From contig CAKSHV010000043.1 in the NCBI GenBank assembly GCA_934457515.1, positions 1-8,967 of the forward strand: a stretch of 8,967 bases of DNA. The letters are read 5' to 3'. Under the pieces are notes generated by a model, which ran no database searches, had not been told where the DNA came from, and saw only the letters and a list, made by a program, of their open reading frames with translations. This DNA is from an uncultured Clostridia bacterium (GTDB taxonomy: Bacteria; Bacillota; Clostridia; RGIG6154). Position 1 is the stretch's first letter, and each line of letters starts with the position of its first letter. The position numbers and the translations under genes are program-made. Shown here piece after piece: positions 1 to 7,067 of the stretch.

Positions 1-75
1 CTTTTGAACTATTTGCAGAAAAAAGATGTTGAGCGTTACAGAGCAATCATCGAAAAGCTGGGTTTGAGAAAGTAA
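1..75 (+). CDS. rpsO: 30S ribosomal protein S15, C-terminal end (partial)
   Basis: Only the last 24 codons and a TAA stop are inside the window; the gene begins upstream. The frame-1 reading starts LLNYLQKKDVERY and ends IIEKLGLRK, which matches the highly conserved C-terminal helix of S15 (family consensus LLxYLxxxDxERYxxLIxxLGLRR). S15 is a primary binder of the central domain of 16S rRNA in the small ribosomal subunit, and the complete protein is usually about 88-89 residues. The next gene is pnp, the order commonly seen in bacteria, which supports the call. A probable terminator follows 15 bases after the stop, so at least part of the rpsO transcript probably ends before pnp. Confidence 0.93.
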   Translation, partial: LLNYLQKKDVERYRAIIEKLGLRK

Positions 76-90
76 TTCAAAACGTGAAAA

Positions 91-145
91 AGGGGGCAGT
101 CGGGGCTTTTTGTTTAAAGAAGCCCTTGCGCCCTCTCTTTATTTT
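91..145 (+). terminator. Probable intrinsic terminator after rpsO
   Basis: A two-part hairpin lies just past the rpsO stop. The outer stem pairs 91-97 (AGGGGGC) with 130-136 (GCCCTCT), with one G-U pair. The inner stem pairs GGGCTT at 103-108 with AAGCCC at 120-125, and continues with three A-T pairs after a single bulged G at 119; the loop is GTTT. The downstream tract CTCTTTATTTT is T-rich but interrupted, so termination may be partial and allow read-through into pnp. Confidence 0.7.
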
Positions 146-213
146 GAATGCGGGTACATAGCACGGCAGAAAAACGCGTGCAGACCGCGGCTGTTTTTGC
201 GTAGAACTCTTAC

Positions 214-339
214 AAAAATTGTATACTGCACTGAGTTGTGAAAAAATGCATGTGAATCGAAGCAGTGATTTATGAAAACACTCGCTTAAAAATTGTATAC
301 TGCGTTGCGCAGCATAAAAGTATCTCGGGCGCAGTGATT
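214..339 (+). repeat. Two-copy repeat module in the rpsO-pnp intergenic region
   Basis: The 16-mer AAAAATTGTATACTGC occurs exactly twice, at 214-229 and 288-303, 74 bases apart. Each copy is followed 27-32 bases later by GCAGTGATT (262-270 and 331-339). The intervening sequences differ. Within each copy ACTGC is complementary to the later GCAGT, so each module could form a stem closing a loop of about 30 bases; copy two extends to 6 bp as ACTGCG/CGCAGT. Each 16-mer also contains TATACT, a 5-of-6 match to a -10 box, but I see no good -35 at 16-18 bp upstream of either. This could be a diverged duplication, tandem weak promoters or paired RNA stems; the function is unknown. Confidence 0.6.
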
Positions 340-354
340 GAAATCGGTTTCAAT
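337..354. repeat. Perfect 18-bp palindrome upstream of pnp
   Basis: ATTGAAA-TCGG-TTTCAAT is an inverted repeat with two perfect 7-bp arms around a 4-bp centre. Its left arm contains TTGAAA (338-343), the best -35-like hexamer ahead of pnp, so it is placed like an operator. As RNA it would be a weak AU-rich hairpin followed by AAAAATTTTT, and so a poor terminator. No known regulator is recognised from the motif. Confidence 0.5.
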
Positions 355-371
355 AAAAATTTTTATATAAA
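338..371 (+). promoter_or_regulatory. Candidate weak promoter for pnp
   Basis: TTGAAA at 338-343 resembles a -35 box and is followed by the AT-rich run TTTTATATAAAA (361-372). Possible -10 readings are TTTATA (362-367, spacer 18, poor match), TATATA (364-369, spacer 20, better match) or TATAAA (366-371, spacer 22). None combines a good hexamer with a good spacer, so the exact promoter is uncertain. Any of them would start transcription near 374-378, at or just inside the first leader hairpin. Read-through from rpsO is an alternative source of pnp message. Confidence 0.3.
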
Positions 372-373
372 AC

Positions 374-414
374 TTCTGCCGTGTGGCAGAAAGCGCATGG
401 CATGAGCCTTGCGC
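374..414 (+). promoter_or_regulatory. Two tandem hairpins in the pnp 5' leader
   Basis: Hairpin one pairs TTCTGCC (374-380) with GGCAGAA (385-391) around a GTGT loop. Hairpin two pairs GCGCA (393-397) with TGCGC (410-414); after a T-T mismatch it continues with GGC (399-401) against GCC (406-408) and an ATGA loop. Hairpin two ends directly at the purine-rich ribosome binding region that starts at 415. In enterobacteria pnp is autoregulated through leader stems cut by RNase III. These stems are much shorter, so the same mechanism cannot be assumed, but a role in message stability or translation is plausible. Confidence 0.5.
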
Positions 415-426
415 AGGAAGGAAAGG
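415..426 (+). promoter_or_regulatory. Ribosome binding site that fixes the pnp start
   Basis: AGGAAGGAAAGG sits 7 bases before ATG 434. This supports 434 over the in-frame GTG at 383, which lies inside the first leader hairpin, has no Shine-Dalgarno site, and would add 17 residues not expected in the family. Confidence 0.8.
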
Positions 427-433
427 AAAAATT

Positions 434-2551
434 ATGTTCAGAACTTTTGAAACGACCTTAGCAGGCCGTCCGCTGGTTGTTGAAACCGGCAAAATGGCAC
501 AGCTTGCAAACGGCTCCGCTCTGGTTCGCTACGGGGATACGGTTGTTTTAGCAACCGCAACCGCTTCGGCAAAACCGAGAGAAGGCGTTGACTTCTTCCC
601 GCTCAGCGTGGATTTCGAAGAAAAGCTGTATGCAGTCGGAAAAATTCCCGGCAGCTTTATTAAAAGAGAAGGCAGACCGACGGAAGCGGCTATTTTGGCG
701 TCCCGCTGTATCGACCGCCCCATGCGTCCGCTGTTCCCTAAAGATTTGAGAAACGATGTGGCAATTGTAACCACCGTGCTCAGCGTTGATCAGGACAATT
801 CGCCCGAAATCACCGCTATGATCGGCGCGGCAACTGCCGTTGCAATTTCGGATATTCCGTTTAACGGCCCGGTTTGCAGTGTGTCTGTCGGCTTGATTGA
901 CGGTGTGCCGGTGATTAACCCCACCAAAGAGCAGAGAGACGAAAGCACTCTGGAACTTACCCTTTCGGGCACGCTCGAAAAGGTTGTTATGATTGAAGCA
1001 GGCGCAAAGGAAGTGCCCGAAGACCAGATGTTAAATGCGATTTCCGCAGGTCATGAGGCAGTTAAAGAGCTTTGCAGATTCATTCAGAGCATTGCAGACG
1101 AAGTCGGCAAAAAAGAAAAAATTCAGTACACACCTTGCGTTGTGGACGAAGACGTATATACTGCGGTTGCGGATTTTGCAACCGATAAAGTTAAAGAGGC
1201 ACTTGATACGGATGACAAACGCGTGCGTGACGAGCGCATGGCAGTGGTTACCGCCGATGTGCACGAGGCGATGGACGAGCAGTTCCCCGAGCGCGAAACC
1301 ATGCTGGACGATGCGCTTTACAAGCTGCAGAAAAACGTGGTTCGCCGCTGGATTTTAGACGAGGGCAAACGCGTAGACGGCAGAAGACTCGACCAGATTC
1401 GTCCGCTTTCCGCAGAAGTCGGTCTGCTCCCGAGAACCCACGGTACGGGCATGTTTACCCGCGGTCAGACGCAGGTTTTAACCGTTGCAACTTTGGGTAC
1501 AATCAGTGAAATCCAGATGCTCGACGGTATCGATTTGGAAGAATCCAAACGCTATATGCATCATTATAACTTCCCGTCCTACTCGGTTGGCGAAACCCGC
1601 CCGTCAAGAGGACCGGGCAGACGTGAAATCGGTCACGGTGCGTTGGCTGAACGCGCACTTTTGCCGGTTATTCCGTCGGTTGAAGAGTTCCCGTATGCAA
1701 TCCGTCTGGTATCCGAAGTTTTGTCCTCTAACGGTTCAACCTCGCAGGCATCGGTTTGCGGTTCGACCTTGGCTCTTATGGACGCAGGCGTTCCGATTAA
1801 AGAACCGGTTGCAGGTATTTCGGTCGGTTTGGTAACCGAGGGCGAACGCTTTATCGAAATGCTGGATATTCAGGGTCTTGAAGACTTCTTCGGCGATATG
1901 GACTTTAAGGTTGCGGGTACCAAAAACGGTATCACAGCCATTCAGGTGGATATTAAGATTGACGGCTTGACGCCCGAAATCATTAAAACCGCTTTGGAAA
2001 TGACCAAAAAGGGCAGAATGGACATTTTAAACGATGTTATGCTGCCGGTTATTCCGCAGCCCCGCGCAGAGCTTTCCAAATATGCGCCTAAGATTATTCA
2101 GTTTAAAATTGCGGTTGACAAAATCCGCGAAGTTATCGGACCCGGCGGAAAAGTGATTCAGAAGATTATCGCAGATACCGGCGTGAAGATTGATATTGAG
2201 GACGACGGCAATGTGTTTATCGCAACCAACGACAGCGAGGCGGGCGACAAAGCGCTTGAAATTATTAAAGGCATTGTTGCAGAGCCCGAGGTCGGCAAAA
2301 CGTATAAGGCAAAGGTTGTCCGCATCATGGACTTCGGCGCATTTGTTGAATTCCTGCCCGGAAAAGAGGGACTGGTTCACATTTCCAAGCTTGACAACAA
2401 GCGCGTTGAGAAAGTAACCGACGTTGTGCATGAGGGCGATGAAATTAACGTTAAGTTGATTGAAATCGACAAGCAGGGCAGAATGAATCTTTCCAGAAAA
2501 GACACGCTGCCGAAACCCGAAAAGCACGGAAAAGACAATAAAGAAGACTAA
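434..2551 (+). CDS. pnp: Polyribonucleotide nucleotidyltransferase (PNPase)
   Basis: This is a complete 705-residue PNPase, the usual family length. PNPase degrades RNA 3' to 5' by phosphorolysis, releasing nucleoside diphosphates, and can run in reverse to add tails; it acts in the cytoplasm as a ring-shaped trimer. The sequence starts [19 protein letters not shown], typical of the first RNase PH-like domain (about residues 1-140, including [13 protein letters not shown]). An all-helical linker follows. The second RNase PH domain carries [20 protein letters not shown] and [13 protein letters not shown] (phosphate and RNA site), then [16 protein letters not shown] with the catalytic aspartates. 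The C-terminus has a KH domain with the GPGG loop (in [15 protein letters not shown]) and an S1 domain ([20 protein letters not shown]), then a short charged tail. No frameshift or missing catalytic residue is seen. It is followed by its own terminator. Confidence 0.98.
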   Translation: MFRTFETTLAGRPLVVETGKMAQLANGSALVRYGDTVVLATATASAKPREGVDFFPLSVDFEEKLYAVGKIPGSFIKREGRPTEAAILASRCIDRPMRPLFPKDLRNDVAIVTTVLSVDQDNSPEITAMIGAATAVAISDIPFNGPVCSVSVGLIDGVPVINPTKEQRDESTLELTLSGTLEKVVMIEAGAKEVPEDQMLNAISAGHEAVKELCRFIQSIADEVGKKEKIQYTPCVVDEDVYTAVADFATDKVKEALDTDDKRVRDERMAVVTADVHEAMDEQFPERETMLDDALYKLQKNVVRRWILDEGKRVDGRRLDQIRPLSAEVGLLPRTHGTGMFTRGQTQVLTVATLGTISEIQMLDGIDLEESKRYMHHYNFPSYSVGETRPSRGPGRREIGHGALAERALLPVIPSVEEFPYAIRLVSEVLSSNGSTSQASVCGSTLALMDAGVPIKEPVAGISVGLVTEGERFIEMLDIQGLEDFFGDMDFKVAGTKNGITAIQVDIKIDGLTPEIIKTALEMTKKGRMDILNDVMLPVIPQPRAELSKYAPKIIQFKIAVDKIREVIGPGGKVIQKIIADTGVKIDIEDDGNVFIATNDSEAGDKALEIIKGIVAEPEVGKTYKAKVVRIMDFGAFVEFLPGKEGLVHISKLDNKRVEKVTDVVHEGDEINVKLIEIDKQGRMNLSRKDTLPKPEKHGKDNKED

Positions 2552-2559
2552 TTTTAACA

Positions 2560-2603
2560 TAAATCGGCGAGTGTAATCCCGCCGATTTATTTGTATTTTT
2601 TAT
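2560..2603 (+). terminator. Intrinsic terminator after pnp
   Basis: A perfect 10-bp stem pairs TAAATCGGCG (2560-2569) with CGCCGATTTA (2580-2589) around a 10-base loop, followed by the T-rich tract TTTGTATTTTTTATT. It begins 8 bases after the pnp stop. Its tail runs almost into the ribosome binding site of the next gene (CGGAGG, 2605-2610). Confidence 0.9.
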
Positions 2604-2618
2604 TCGGAGGTTGGCAAA

Positions 2619-3434
2619 ATGACACAAATACAGCTTATGACAATCTGGCAGTCAATTGTAACTTTTTGCACGGCGGCAGCGTGGAAAATTATTGTAACGC
2701 TGCTGATATTGGGCATTGGATTTAAGCTGATTCGCATTTTCCTGAAAGCGCTGCGCAGAGGAAAAGGCTTTTCCAAGCTGGACGCAGGCGTGCAGACCTT
2801 TTTACTTAGCGGCACGAACATTGCTTTAAAGGCGGTTTTGATTATTACGGCGGCGGCATATATCGGCATTCCCATGGCATCTATGGTAGCGGTTTTGGGC
2901 TCTGCGGGTTTGGCTGTCGGTCTTGCGCTGCAGGGAAGCTTAACCAACGTAAGCGGCGGTGTGATTCTGCTTATTTTCAAGCCGTTTAAAGTGGGCGATG
3001 TGATTTCCGTTTCGGGCGAAACAGGCACGGTTACATCAATCGGTCTGTTTTACACGTATCTTAAAACGGGAGATAACCGCCGCGTGATTATTCCGAACGG
3101 TCAGATTTCAAACGAACAGCTTTCCAATGCGTCGGCGGAAGATACGCGGCGTGCGGATTTGCCTTATTCGGTGGGATACAGCGCCGACTTAAAGCAGGTG
3201 CGGGATGTGATTTTAAGCTGTGCGGCTGCGTGCGATGCTGTGCTTGACGCACCCAAACCCGAAATGGTTGTGAAAGAGCATGCGGACAGCGCGGTGATTG
3301 TAGAGCTGCGTGTGTGGTGCAAAACGGAGGATTACTGGAAAGCGGTGTTTGCTTTAAATGAAAGCGTGAAAGAGGCACTGGATGCGGCAAATATCGAAAT
3401 TCCGTTCCCGCAGATGGATGTGCATATGAAGTAG
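2619..3434 (+). CDS. mscS: MscS-family small-conductance mechanosensitive channel
   Basis: This 271-residue membrane protein is close in length to the well-studied MscS of E. coli (286 residues). MscS channels form heptamers in the cytoplasmic membrane and open under membrane tension to release solutes during osmotic downshock. Three hydrophobic segments are visible at about residues 18-42, 60-85 and 88-120. The third contains the pore signature AVLGSAGLAVGLALQGSLTN (91-110), with glycine and alanine packing and leucine gate positions typical of TM3, then GGVILLIFKPFKVGD leading into the beta domain (SGETGTVTSIGL). The motif RRVIIPNGQISNEQLSN and the C-terminal EIPFPQMDVHMK are also typical. 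ATG 2619 has CGGAGG 8 bases upstream. No convincing promoter lies in the short gap after the pnp terminator, so expression may depend on read-through or a weak promoter. Confidence 0.95.
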   Translation: MTQIQLMTIWQSIVTFCTAAAWKIIVTLLILGIGFKLIRIFLKALRRGKGFSKLDAGVQTFLLSGTNIALKAVLIITAAAYIGIPMASMVAVLGSAGLAVGLALQGSLTNVSGGVILLIFKPFKVGDVISVSGETGTVTSIGLFYTYLKTGDNRRVIIPNGQISNEQLSNASAEDTRRADLPYSVGYSADLKQVRDVILSCAAACDAVLDAPKPEMVVKEHADSAVIVELRVWCKTEDYWKAVFALNESVKEALDAANIEIPFPQMDVHMK

Positions 3435-3449
3435 CAGTGAGAATTTTAA

Positions 3450-3500
3450 AAGAGGCGGTTAAAAAAGTCAAGCAGCTTTTTAAACTGCCTCTTCTTTTCT
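3450..3500 (+). terminator. Intrinsic terminator after mscS
   Basis: A long stem pairs 3450-3467 (AAGAGGCGGTTAAAAAAG) with 3476-3493 (CTTTTTAAACTGCCTCTT). Seventeen of 18 positions pair, including one G-U, with a single A-A mismatch; the loop is 8 bases. CTTTTCT follows. It starts 15 bases after the mscS stop and insulates it from the next promoter. Confidence 0.85.
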
Positions 3501-3541
3501 TGCGCTCCGAAACTTTTTAACACTCCCTTTTTAAAATATCA

Positions 3542-3570
3542 TTGACTTTTTGGCAGAAATCGTATACAAT
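3542..3570 (+). promoter_or_regulatory. Sigma-A-type promoter of the three-gene surface unit
   Basis: TTGACT (3542-3547, 5 of 6 to consensus) and TACAAT (3565-3570, 5 of 6) are separated by exactly 17 bp. Transcription would start near 3577, giving a very short leader before AGGAGG (3585-3590) and ATG 3600. Its position between the mscS terminator and the nucleotidyltransferase gene makes it the likely promoter for all three downstream genes. Confidence 0.85.
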
Positions 3571-3599
3571 AATGGGGTAAGAAAAGGAGGCGTCAAACC

Positions 3600-4844
3600 A
3601 TGCAGAGAGAAAATATGCTGAAATTGTTTGCGCTTGGCGCTGCCGGCGTGCCGATAGACACGCTTTCCGATTTTGATTTTCATGAGGTTATGCATCTTGC
3701 CATTGAACAGGGTGTTTGGCAATTGGTGCTGGCAGGCGTGAAAACGGCTGTTCAAAACGGCGACATTTTGCTGCAAAACGAAGAAGATATCACACTGTTT
3801 CACGAGCTTCACAAACAAATGCTTGCCTCCTGCATTAAGCAGGACAGACAGCATGCGGGCATTTTGAATGTGATTAATCAGATCCGTGAAAAGGGGATCC
3901 CGTGCTGCGTTTTAAAAGGGGCAATTTTTGCCGCGCTTTATAAAAATCCCGCGTGCCGCATATCAGGCGATGTGGACGTTTTGGTGCCCGAAAAGGACGA
4001 GGATCGGGTGCTTTCCGTTTTCCGCGAAAACGGCTTTACGGTCGGCGTCCGCGCCCAATCGAGCAACCATGATAAATGCTACAGTGAAGAACTTGGCATG
4101 GTTGAGGTGCATGTTTCGCTGTACTATGGCATTATGCAGGATGTTTGGTTTGATAACGTTGAAATGATGACCGAACCTTTCCGAGAGCAGGACGGCATGC
4201 AAACCTTAGGCATAACCGATGGGTATCTGTTTACCCTTTTACACACGGTAAAGCACTTTTTGTCAAACCGTTTGTGGGTGAAGCAAATTATGGACGTTTT
4301 GCTGTATGAAATGCACTATAAAGACCAAATTGATTTTGAGCGTGTGGACAAGGTTCTTATGCACTTAAAATATAAAGAATTTTCCGATACGTTAAAAGGG
4401 TTCGGCGTTTTGTATTTCGGCTTAAACCGCGAAGATTTCCGTCCCTTTTCGTTCGACGAAAGCAAAGCGGAAAGGATTCTAAAAGACGTGTTTCAGCCGG
4501 GCAAAAAAAAGGCGGACAGACAATTTTTTGAAGTGTACAACGCCTGCCGCTATTCTACCTTTAAAAACGGCGATTTTAATCGGTTTATGACCGATTGGCG
4601 GCGCGATAACGTGAAAAAAGCCATGTCCTTTTCGCGAAAAAACATGTATATCCGCTATCCGTATGCAGCAAAAAAGCATTTGCTGCTGCCGCTTGCGTGG
4701 ATAAACCACTTGTATGTAATTGCAAAAACCGGCTTCAAGCGGTTTTCGCTTGTGAAACAGTCGGTTAAATATTCCGTTCCCGAAACGGACACGGAGCAGA
4801 CAAAGAAACGACTTGAAATGTTTAAGGATTTTGACATGATTTAA
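3600..4844 (+). CDS. Uncharacterised nucleotidyltransferase, NTP_transf_5 type
   Basis: This 414-residue protein has the pattern of the uncharacterised nucleotidyltransferase family I know as NTP_transf_5 (PF14907), a branch of the polymerase-beta-like fold. The core is VLKGAIF (104-110, the conserved Lys-Gly), then YKNPACRISGDVDVLVP (114-130) with the metal-binding pair D124 and D126, and a probable third carboxylate at E169 in MVEVHVSLYYG. Many relatives have Asp at that third position. A helical C-terminal region rich in Lys, Arg and Tyr follows, with a hydrophobic stretch near 368-385 (HLLLPLAWINHLYVIAK) as in relatives. No signal peptide is seen. The substrate is unknown: these enzymes may transfer a nucleotide or sugar-phosphate group, and related genes often occur near polysaccharide genes. 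It is first in an operon, with AGGAGG 9 bases before ATG and a 26-base gap to wecB. Confidence 0.82.
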   Translation: MQRENMLKLFALGAAGVPIDTLSDFDFHEVMHLAIEQGVWQLVLAGVKTAVQNGDILLQNEEDITLFHELHKQMLASCIKQDRQHAGILNVINQIREKGIPCCVLKGAIFAALYKNPACRISGDVDVLVPEKDEDRVLSVFRENGFTVGVRAQSSNHDKCYSEELGMVEVHVSLYYGIMQDVWFDNVEMMTEPFREQDGMQTLGITDGYLFTLLHTVKHFLSNRLWVKQIMDVLLYEMHYKDQIDFERVDKVLMHLKYKEFSDTLKGFGVLYFGLNREDFRPFSFDESKAERILKDVFQPGKKKADRQFFEVYNACRYSTFKNGDFNRFMTDWRRDNVKKAMSFSRKNMYIRYPYAAKKHLLLPLAWINHLYVIAKTGFKRFSLVKQSVKYSVPETDTEQTKKRLEMFKDFDMI

Positions 4845-4857
4845 CATAAAGAAAAAA

Positions 4858-4863
4858 CGGAGG
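4858..4863 (+). promoter_or_regulatory. Ribosome binding site that fixes the wecB start
   Basis: CGGAGG lies 7 bases before ATG 4871. An in-frame TTG at 4865 is only 1 base from this site, too close for use, so ATG 4871 is the start; the protein then begins MKKVMLVFGTRPEAIK, as in the family. Confidence 0.85.
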
Positions 4864-4870
4864 ATTGAAC

Positions 4871-5968
4871 ATGAAAAAAGTTATGCTGGTTTTCGGCACA
4901 CGCCCCGAAGCAATTAAAATGTGCCCGCTGGTTAAAGAACTGAAAACAAGAAAAACACTTGAAACGCTGGTTTGCGTAACGGGACAGCACCGCCAGATGT
5001 TAGACCAGGTTTTGGAGGCATTTAACGTAACGCCCGATTATGATTTGTCCATTATGAAAAGCCGTCAGACTTTGTTTGACGTTACGATAAGTATTTTGGA
5101 AAAAATCAGAGAAGTTTTGGAAAAGGAAAAGCCGGACGTTGTTTTGGTGCACGGCGATACAACCACCACTTTTGCGACGGCGCTTGCGTGCTTTTACATG
5201 CAGATTCCGGTCGGCCATGTGGAGGCGGGACTTCGCACATACAACATCTATTCGCCCTATCCGGAGGAATTTAACCGTCAGGCGGTCGGCATTGTGGCAA
5301 AGTTTAACTTTGCGCCGACAGAGCTTTCCAAAAACAATCTTTTAAAAGAGGGAAAAGACCCGAGCAGTATATATGTAACGGGCAACACGGCAATCGACGC
5401 CTTAAAAACCACCGTGCGCAAGGATTATACGCACGAGCATTTAAAGTGGGCGGAGGGCAGCCGTTTGATTACCATAACCGCGCACAGACGCGAAAATTTG
5501 GGCGAACCCATGCGCCATATGTTCCGCGCCATCAAGCGCATTATTGACGAGTTTGACGATGTAAAAGCGGTTTATCCCATTCACATGAACCCCGCAGTCC
5601 GCGAAGCGGCAAAAGAAATTTTCGGCGATGATGACAGAATCCGCATTATCGAGCCTTTAGAAGTGTTAGACTTCCACAATTTCCTGGCGCGCAGCTATCT
5701 GATTTTAACCGACAGCGGCGGAATTCAGGAGGAAGCGCCGTCTTTGGGCAAGCCCGTTTTGGTTATGCGTGACACCACCGAGCGCCCCGAAGGCATTGCG
5801 GCAGGCACGCTGAAATTAGTTGGTACCGATGAAGAATATATTTACAAAACGTTTAAAGAACTTTTGGTAAATGAGGAAGAATATAAGAAAATGAGCCATG
5901 CAAGCAACCCATACGGCGACGGTTTTGCTTGCAAGCGTATTGCAGACATTTTAGAAGAAAAACTGTAA
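4871..5968 (+). CDS. wecB: Non-hydrolysing UDP-N-acetylglucosamine 2-epimerase
   Basis: This 365-residue protein is a standard WecB/MnaA epimerase that interconverts UDP-GlcNAc and UDP-ManNAc in the cytoplasm. UDP-ManNAc is used for teichoic-acid linkage units, capsules and other surface glycans. The motifs are in order: FGTRPEAIKMCPLV (8-21), TGQHRQML (37-44), VHGDTTTT (93-100, D96), GHVEAGLRT (115-123, E118), PYPEEFNRQ (129-137, E132), AHRREN (204-209, H205), DSGGIQEEAPSLGKPVLVMR (281-300) and TTERPEG (302-308). D96, E118, E132 and H205 appear to correspond to the catalytic residues known in E. coli WecB. The gene is second in the operon, 26 bases after the nucleotidyltransferase and 31 bases before the acyltransferase. 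It makes a sugar donor, but no glycosyltransferase using it is encoded here. Confidence 0.97.
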   Translation: MKKVMLVFGTRPEAIKMCPLVKELKTRKTLETLVCVTGQHRQMLDQVLEAFNVTPDYDLSIMKSRQTLFDVTISILEKIREVLEKEKPDVVLVHGDTTTTFATALACFYMQIPVGHVEAGLRTYNIYSPYPEEFNRQAVGIVAKFNFAPTELSKNNLLKEGKDPSSIYVTGNTAIDALKTTVRKDYTHEHLKWAEGSRLITITAHRRENLGEPMRHMFRAIKRIIDEFDDVKAVYPIHMNPAVREAAKEIFGDDDRIRIIEPLEVLDFHNFLARSYLILTDSGGIQEEAPSLGKPVLVMRDTTERPEGIAAGTLKLVGTDEEYIYKTFKELLVNEEEYKKMSHASNPYGDGFACKRIADILEEKL

Positions 5969-5984
5969 ACAAGTAAGCCTTGCG

Positions 5985-5991
5985 AAAGGAG
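5985..5991 (+). promoter_or_regulatory. Ribosome binding site supporting a GTG start
   Basis: AAAGGAG lies 8 bases upstream of GTG 6000. The first ATG in this frame is far inside the first membrane segment, so GTG is the credible start of the acyltransferase. Confidence 0.8.
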
Positions 5992-5999
5992 TTTTCTTC

Positions 6000-7067
6000 G
6001 TGCCTACAGTTAGCAGAAAAAACGAGCTTGACCTTTTAAATGTGCTGCTTTGCATGCTGGTGATTTTTATTCACGTATCCTCCGCACCGATTGTTTCCCT
6101 AAATAAAACGTCTGCCGCCTATCTTGTGCTGTACATTTTGTGGCGGGCGGCGCAGATTGCGGTTCCCGGCTTCATTTTTGTGTCGGGTATGAAAACCGCG
6201 CTGCAGTATTCGGCGCAGGACGAGCCCTATTTTCCCTATCTTTTGGGGAAAATAAAGCGCATTTATTTGCCGTATGTGATTTGCACAGTTGCATATTACG
6301 TTTATTTCGTAAGCCAAAATTACTTTGCATTTTCGGCAAAAGACCTTATTTCCTACATTCTTGCGGGGAATCTTGCGGCGCATTTTTACTTTGTGATTAT
6401 CATTATGCAGTTTTATATTTTAATGCCGCTTTTTAAACGTGCGGTGCTTGGCATATCAAGGCCGGTATTTTTGGTACTTTCCTTGCTTATTATGCTGCTT
6501 TTCGGGCAGTTTTTGCCTGACATGCTCGGCTGTCTTACGGCGGGAAAAGTGCAGTTTGTCTGGAACGACCGCGTGTTTACCACCTATCTGTTTTATTATG
6601 CCTTGGGACTGGCAGGCGGTGCGTATTACGATTCGTTTTGCAAGGTGCTTATGAAAAATAAGCGCATTTTGACCGCTGCATTTTGCCTTTTTGCTTTTTT
6701 GTATATCGCACTCGGCTTTTTTTCCGCACGGTGCGGAACTTACTTGGTGTATGACGGCATTTTGCAGATTTGCTACTGCACATCCTTTTTGCCGCTGTTG
6801 TTTCTGCGCGCAAAGGAAGTGGACGAAAAGCACGGCGGGATTTGTGCCTCGCCGCTGTTTCGGCTGCTGAACCGCTCGACATATCCTATCTATTTGTGGC
6901 ATGTTTTGGTCATGCAGATTGCAGATTTATGGATTTCGCGGTTTGGAATTGTGCGGCAGGGACCGGCATTTCTGATAAGAACAATATTTACCTACGGCAT
7001 AACCCTTGCGCTTTGCTGCGCGTACAGCGCTCTAAAAAGGCGATTTATCCAAAAGAAAAAAGTATAA
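6000..7067 (+). CDS. Family 3 membrane acyltransferase (putative sugar O-acyltransferase)
   Basis: This 355-residue polytopic membrane protein belongs to the acyltransferase 3 family (PF01757; relatives include WecH and OafA). Such enzymes move an acyl group, often acetyl, onto a hydroxyl of a glycan or lipid-linked sugar at the cytoplasmic membrane. The sequence starts with ELDLLNVLLCMLVIFIHVSS (9-28) and has the conserved histidine (H25) at the end of the first helix. VPGFIFVSGM (55-64), a Lys/Arg-rich turn at KIKRIYLPY (84-92), FYFVIIIMQFYIL (129-141) and the C-terminal STYPIYLWH (293-301) are hallmark stretches. About ten hydrophobic segments are visible, with a basic C-terminal tail. No SGNH esterase domain is attached. 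The substrate is unknown; its place after wecB suggests a cell-surface glycan. It is the last gene before the shared terminator. Confidence 0.92.
   Translation: MPTVSRKNELDLLNVLLCMLVIFIHVSSAPIVSLNKTSAAYLVLYILWRAAQIAVPGFIFVSGMKTALQYSAQDEPYFPYLLGKIKRIYLPYVICTVAYYVYFVSQNYFAFSAKDLISYILAGNLAAHFYFVIIIMQFYILMPLFKRAVLGISRPVFLVLSLLIMLLFGQFLPDMLGCLTAGKVQFVWNDRVFTTYLFYYALGLAGGAYYDSFCKVLMKNKRILTAAFCLFAFLYIALGFFSARCGTYLVYDGILQICYCTSFLPLLFLRAKEVDEKHGGICASPLFRLLNRSTYPIYLWHVLVMQIADLWISRFGIVRQGPAFLIRTIFTYGITLALCCAYSALKRRFIQKKKV

Noticed and set aside
170..202. Possible hairpin AAAAAC...GTTTTT around the CCGCGG palindrome, considered as a second terminator after rpsO
   Set aside because: The arms are mostly A-T, the interior does not pair well, and no stable stem with an adjacent clean T-tract results.
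383..433. Upstream GTG (383) that would extend PNPase by 17 residues
   Set aside because: It lies within a leader hairpin, has no ribosome binding site, and the extra residues do not resemble PNPase. ATG 434 has a good site and gives the standard N-terminus.
1154..1170. TATACTGCGGTTGCG inside pnp, resembling the second intergenic repeat (TATACTGCGTTGCGC)
   Set aside because: It is within conserved PNPase coding sequence, lacks the preceding AAAAATTG and the downstream GCAGTGATT, and is best read as chance.
2027..2560. 177-residue open frame on the minus strand inside pnp
   Set aside because: It is fully antisense to the KH/S1 end of pnp, includes the terminator region, and has low-complexity Asn/Leu-rich content typical of the shadow of a real gene.
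3088..3471. 127-residue minus-strand open frame overlapping mscS and its terminator
   Set aside because: Antisense to a clear MscS domain, no ribosome binding site, and a Pro/Ser/His-rich shadow composition.
6456..6902. 148-residue minus-strand open frame inside the acyltransferase gene
   Set aside because: It is antisense to conserved membrane segments, and its Gln/Lys/Arg-rich composition is what results from reading hydrophobic codons backwards.
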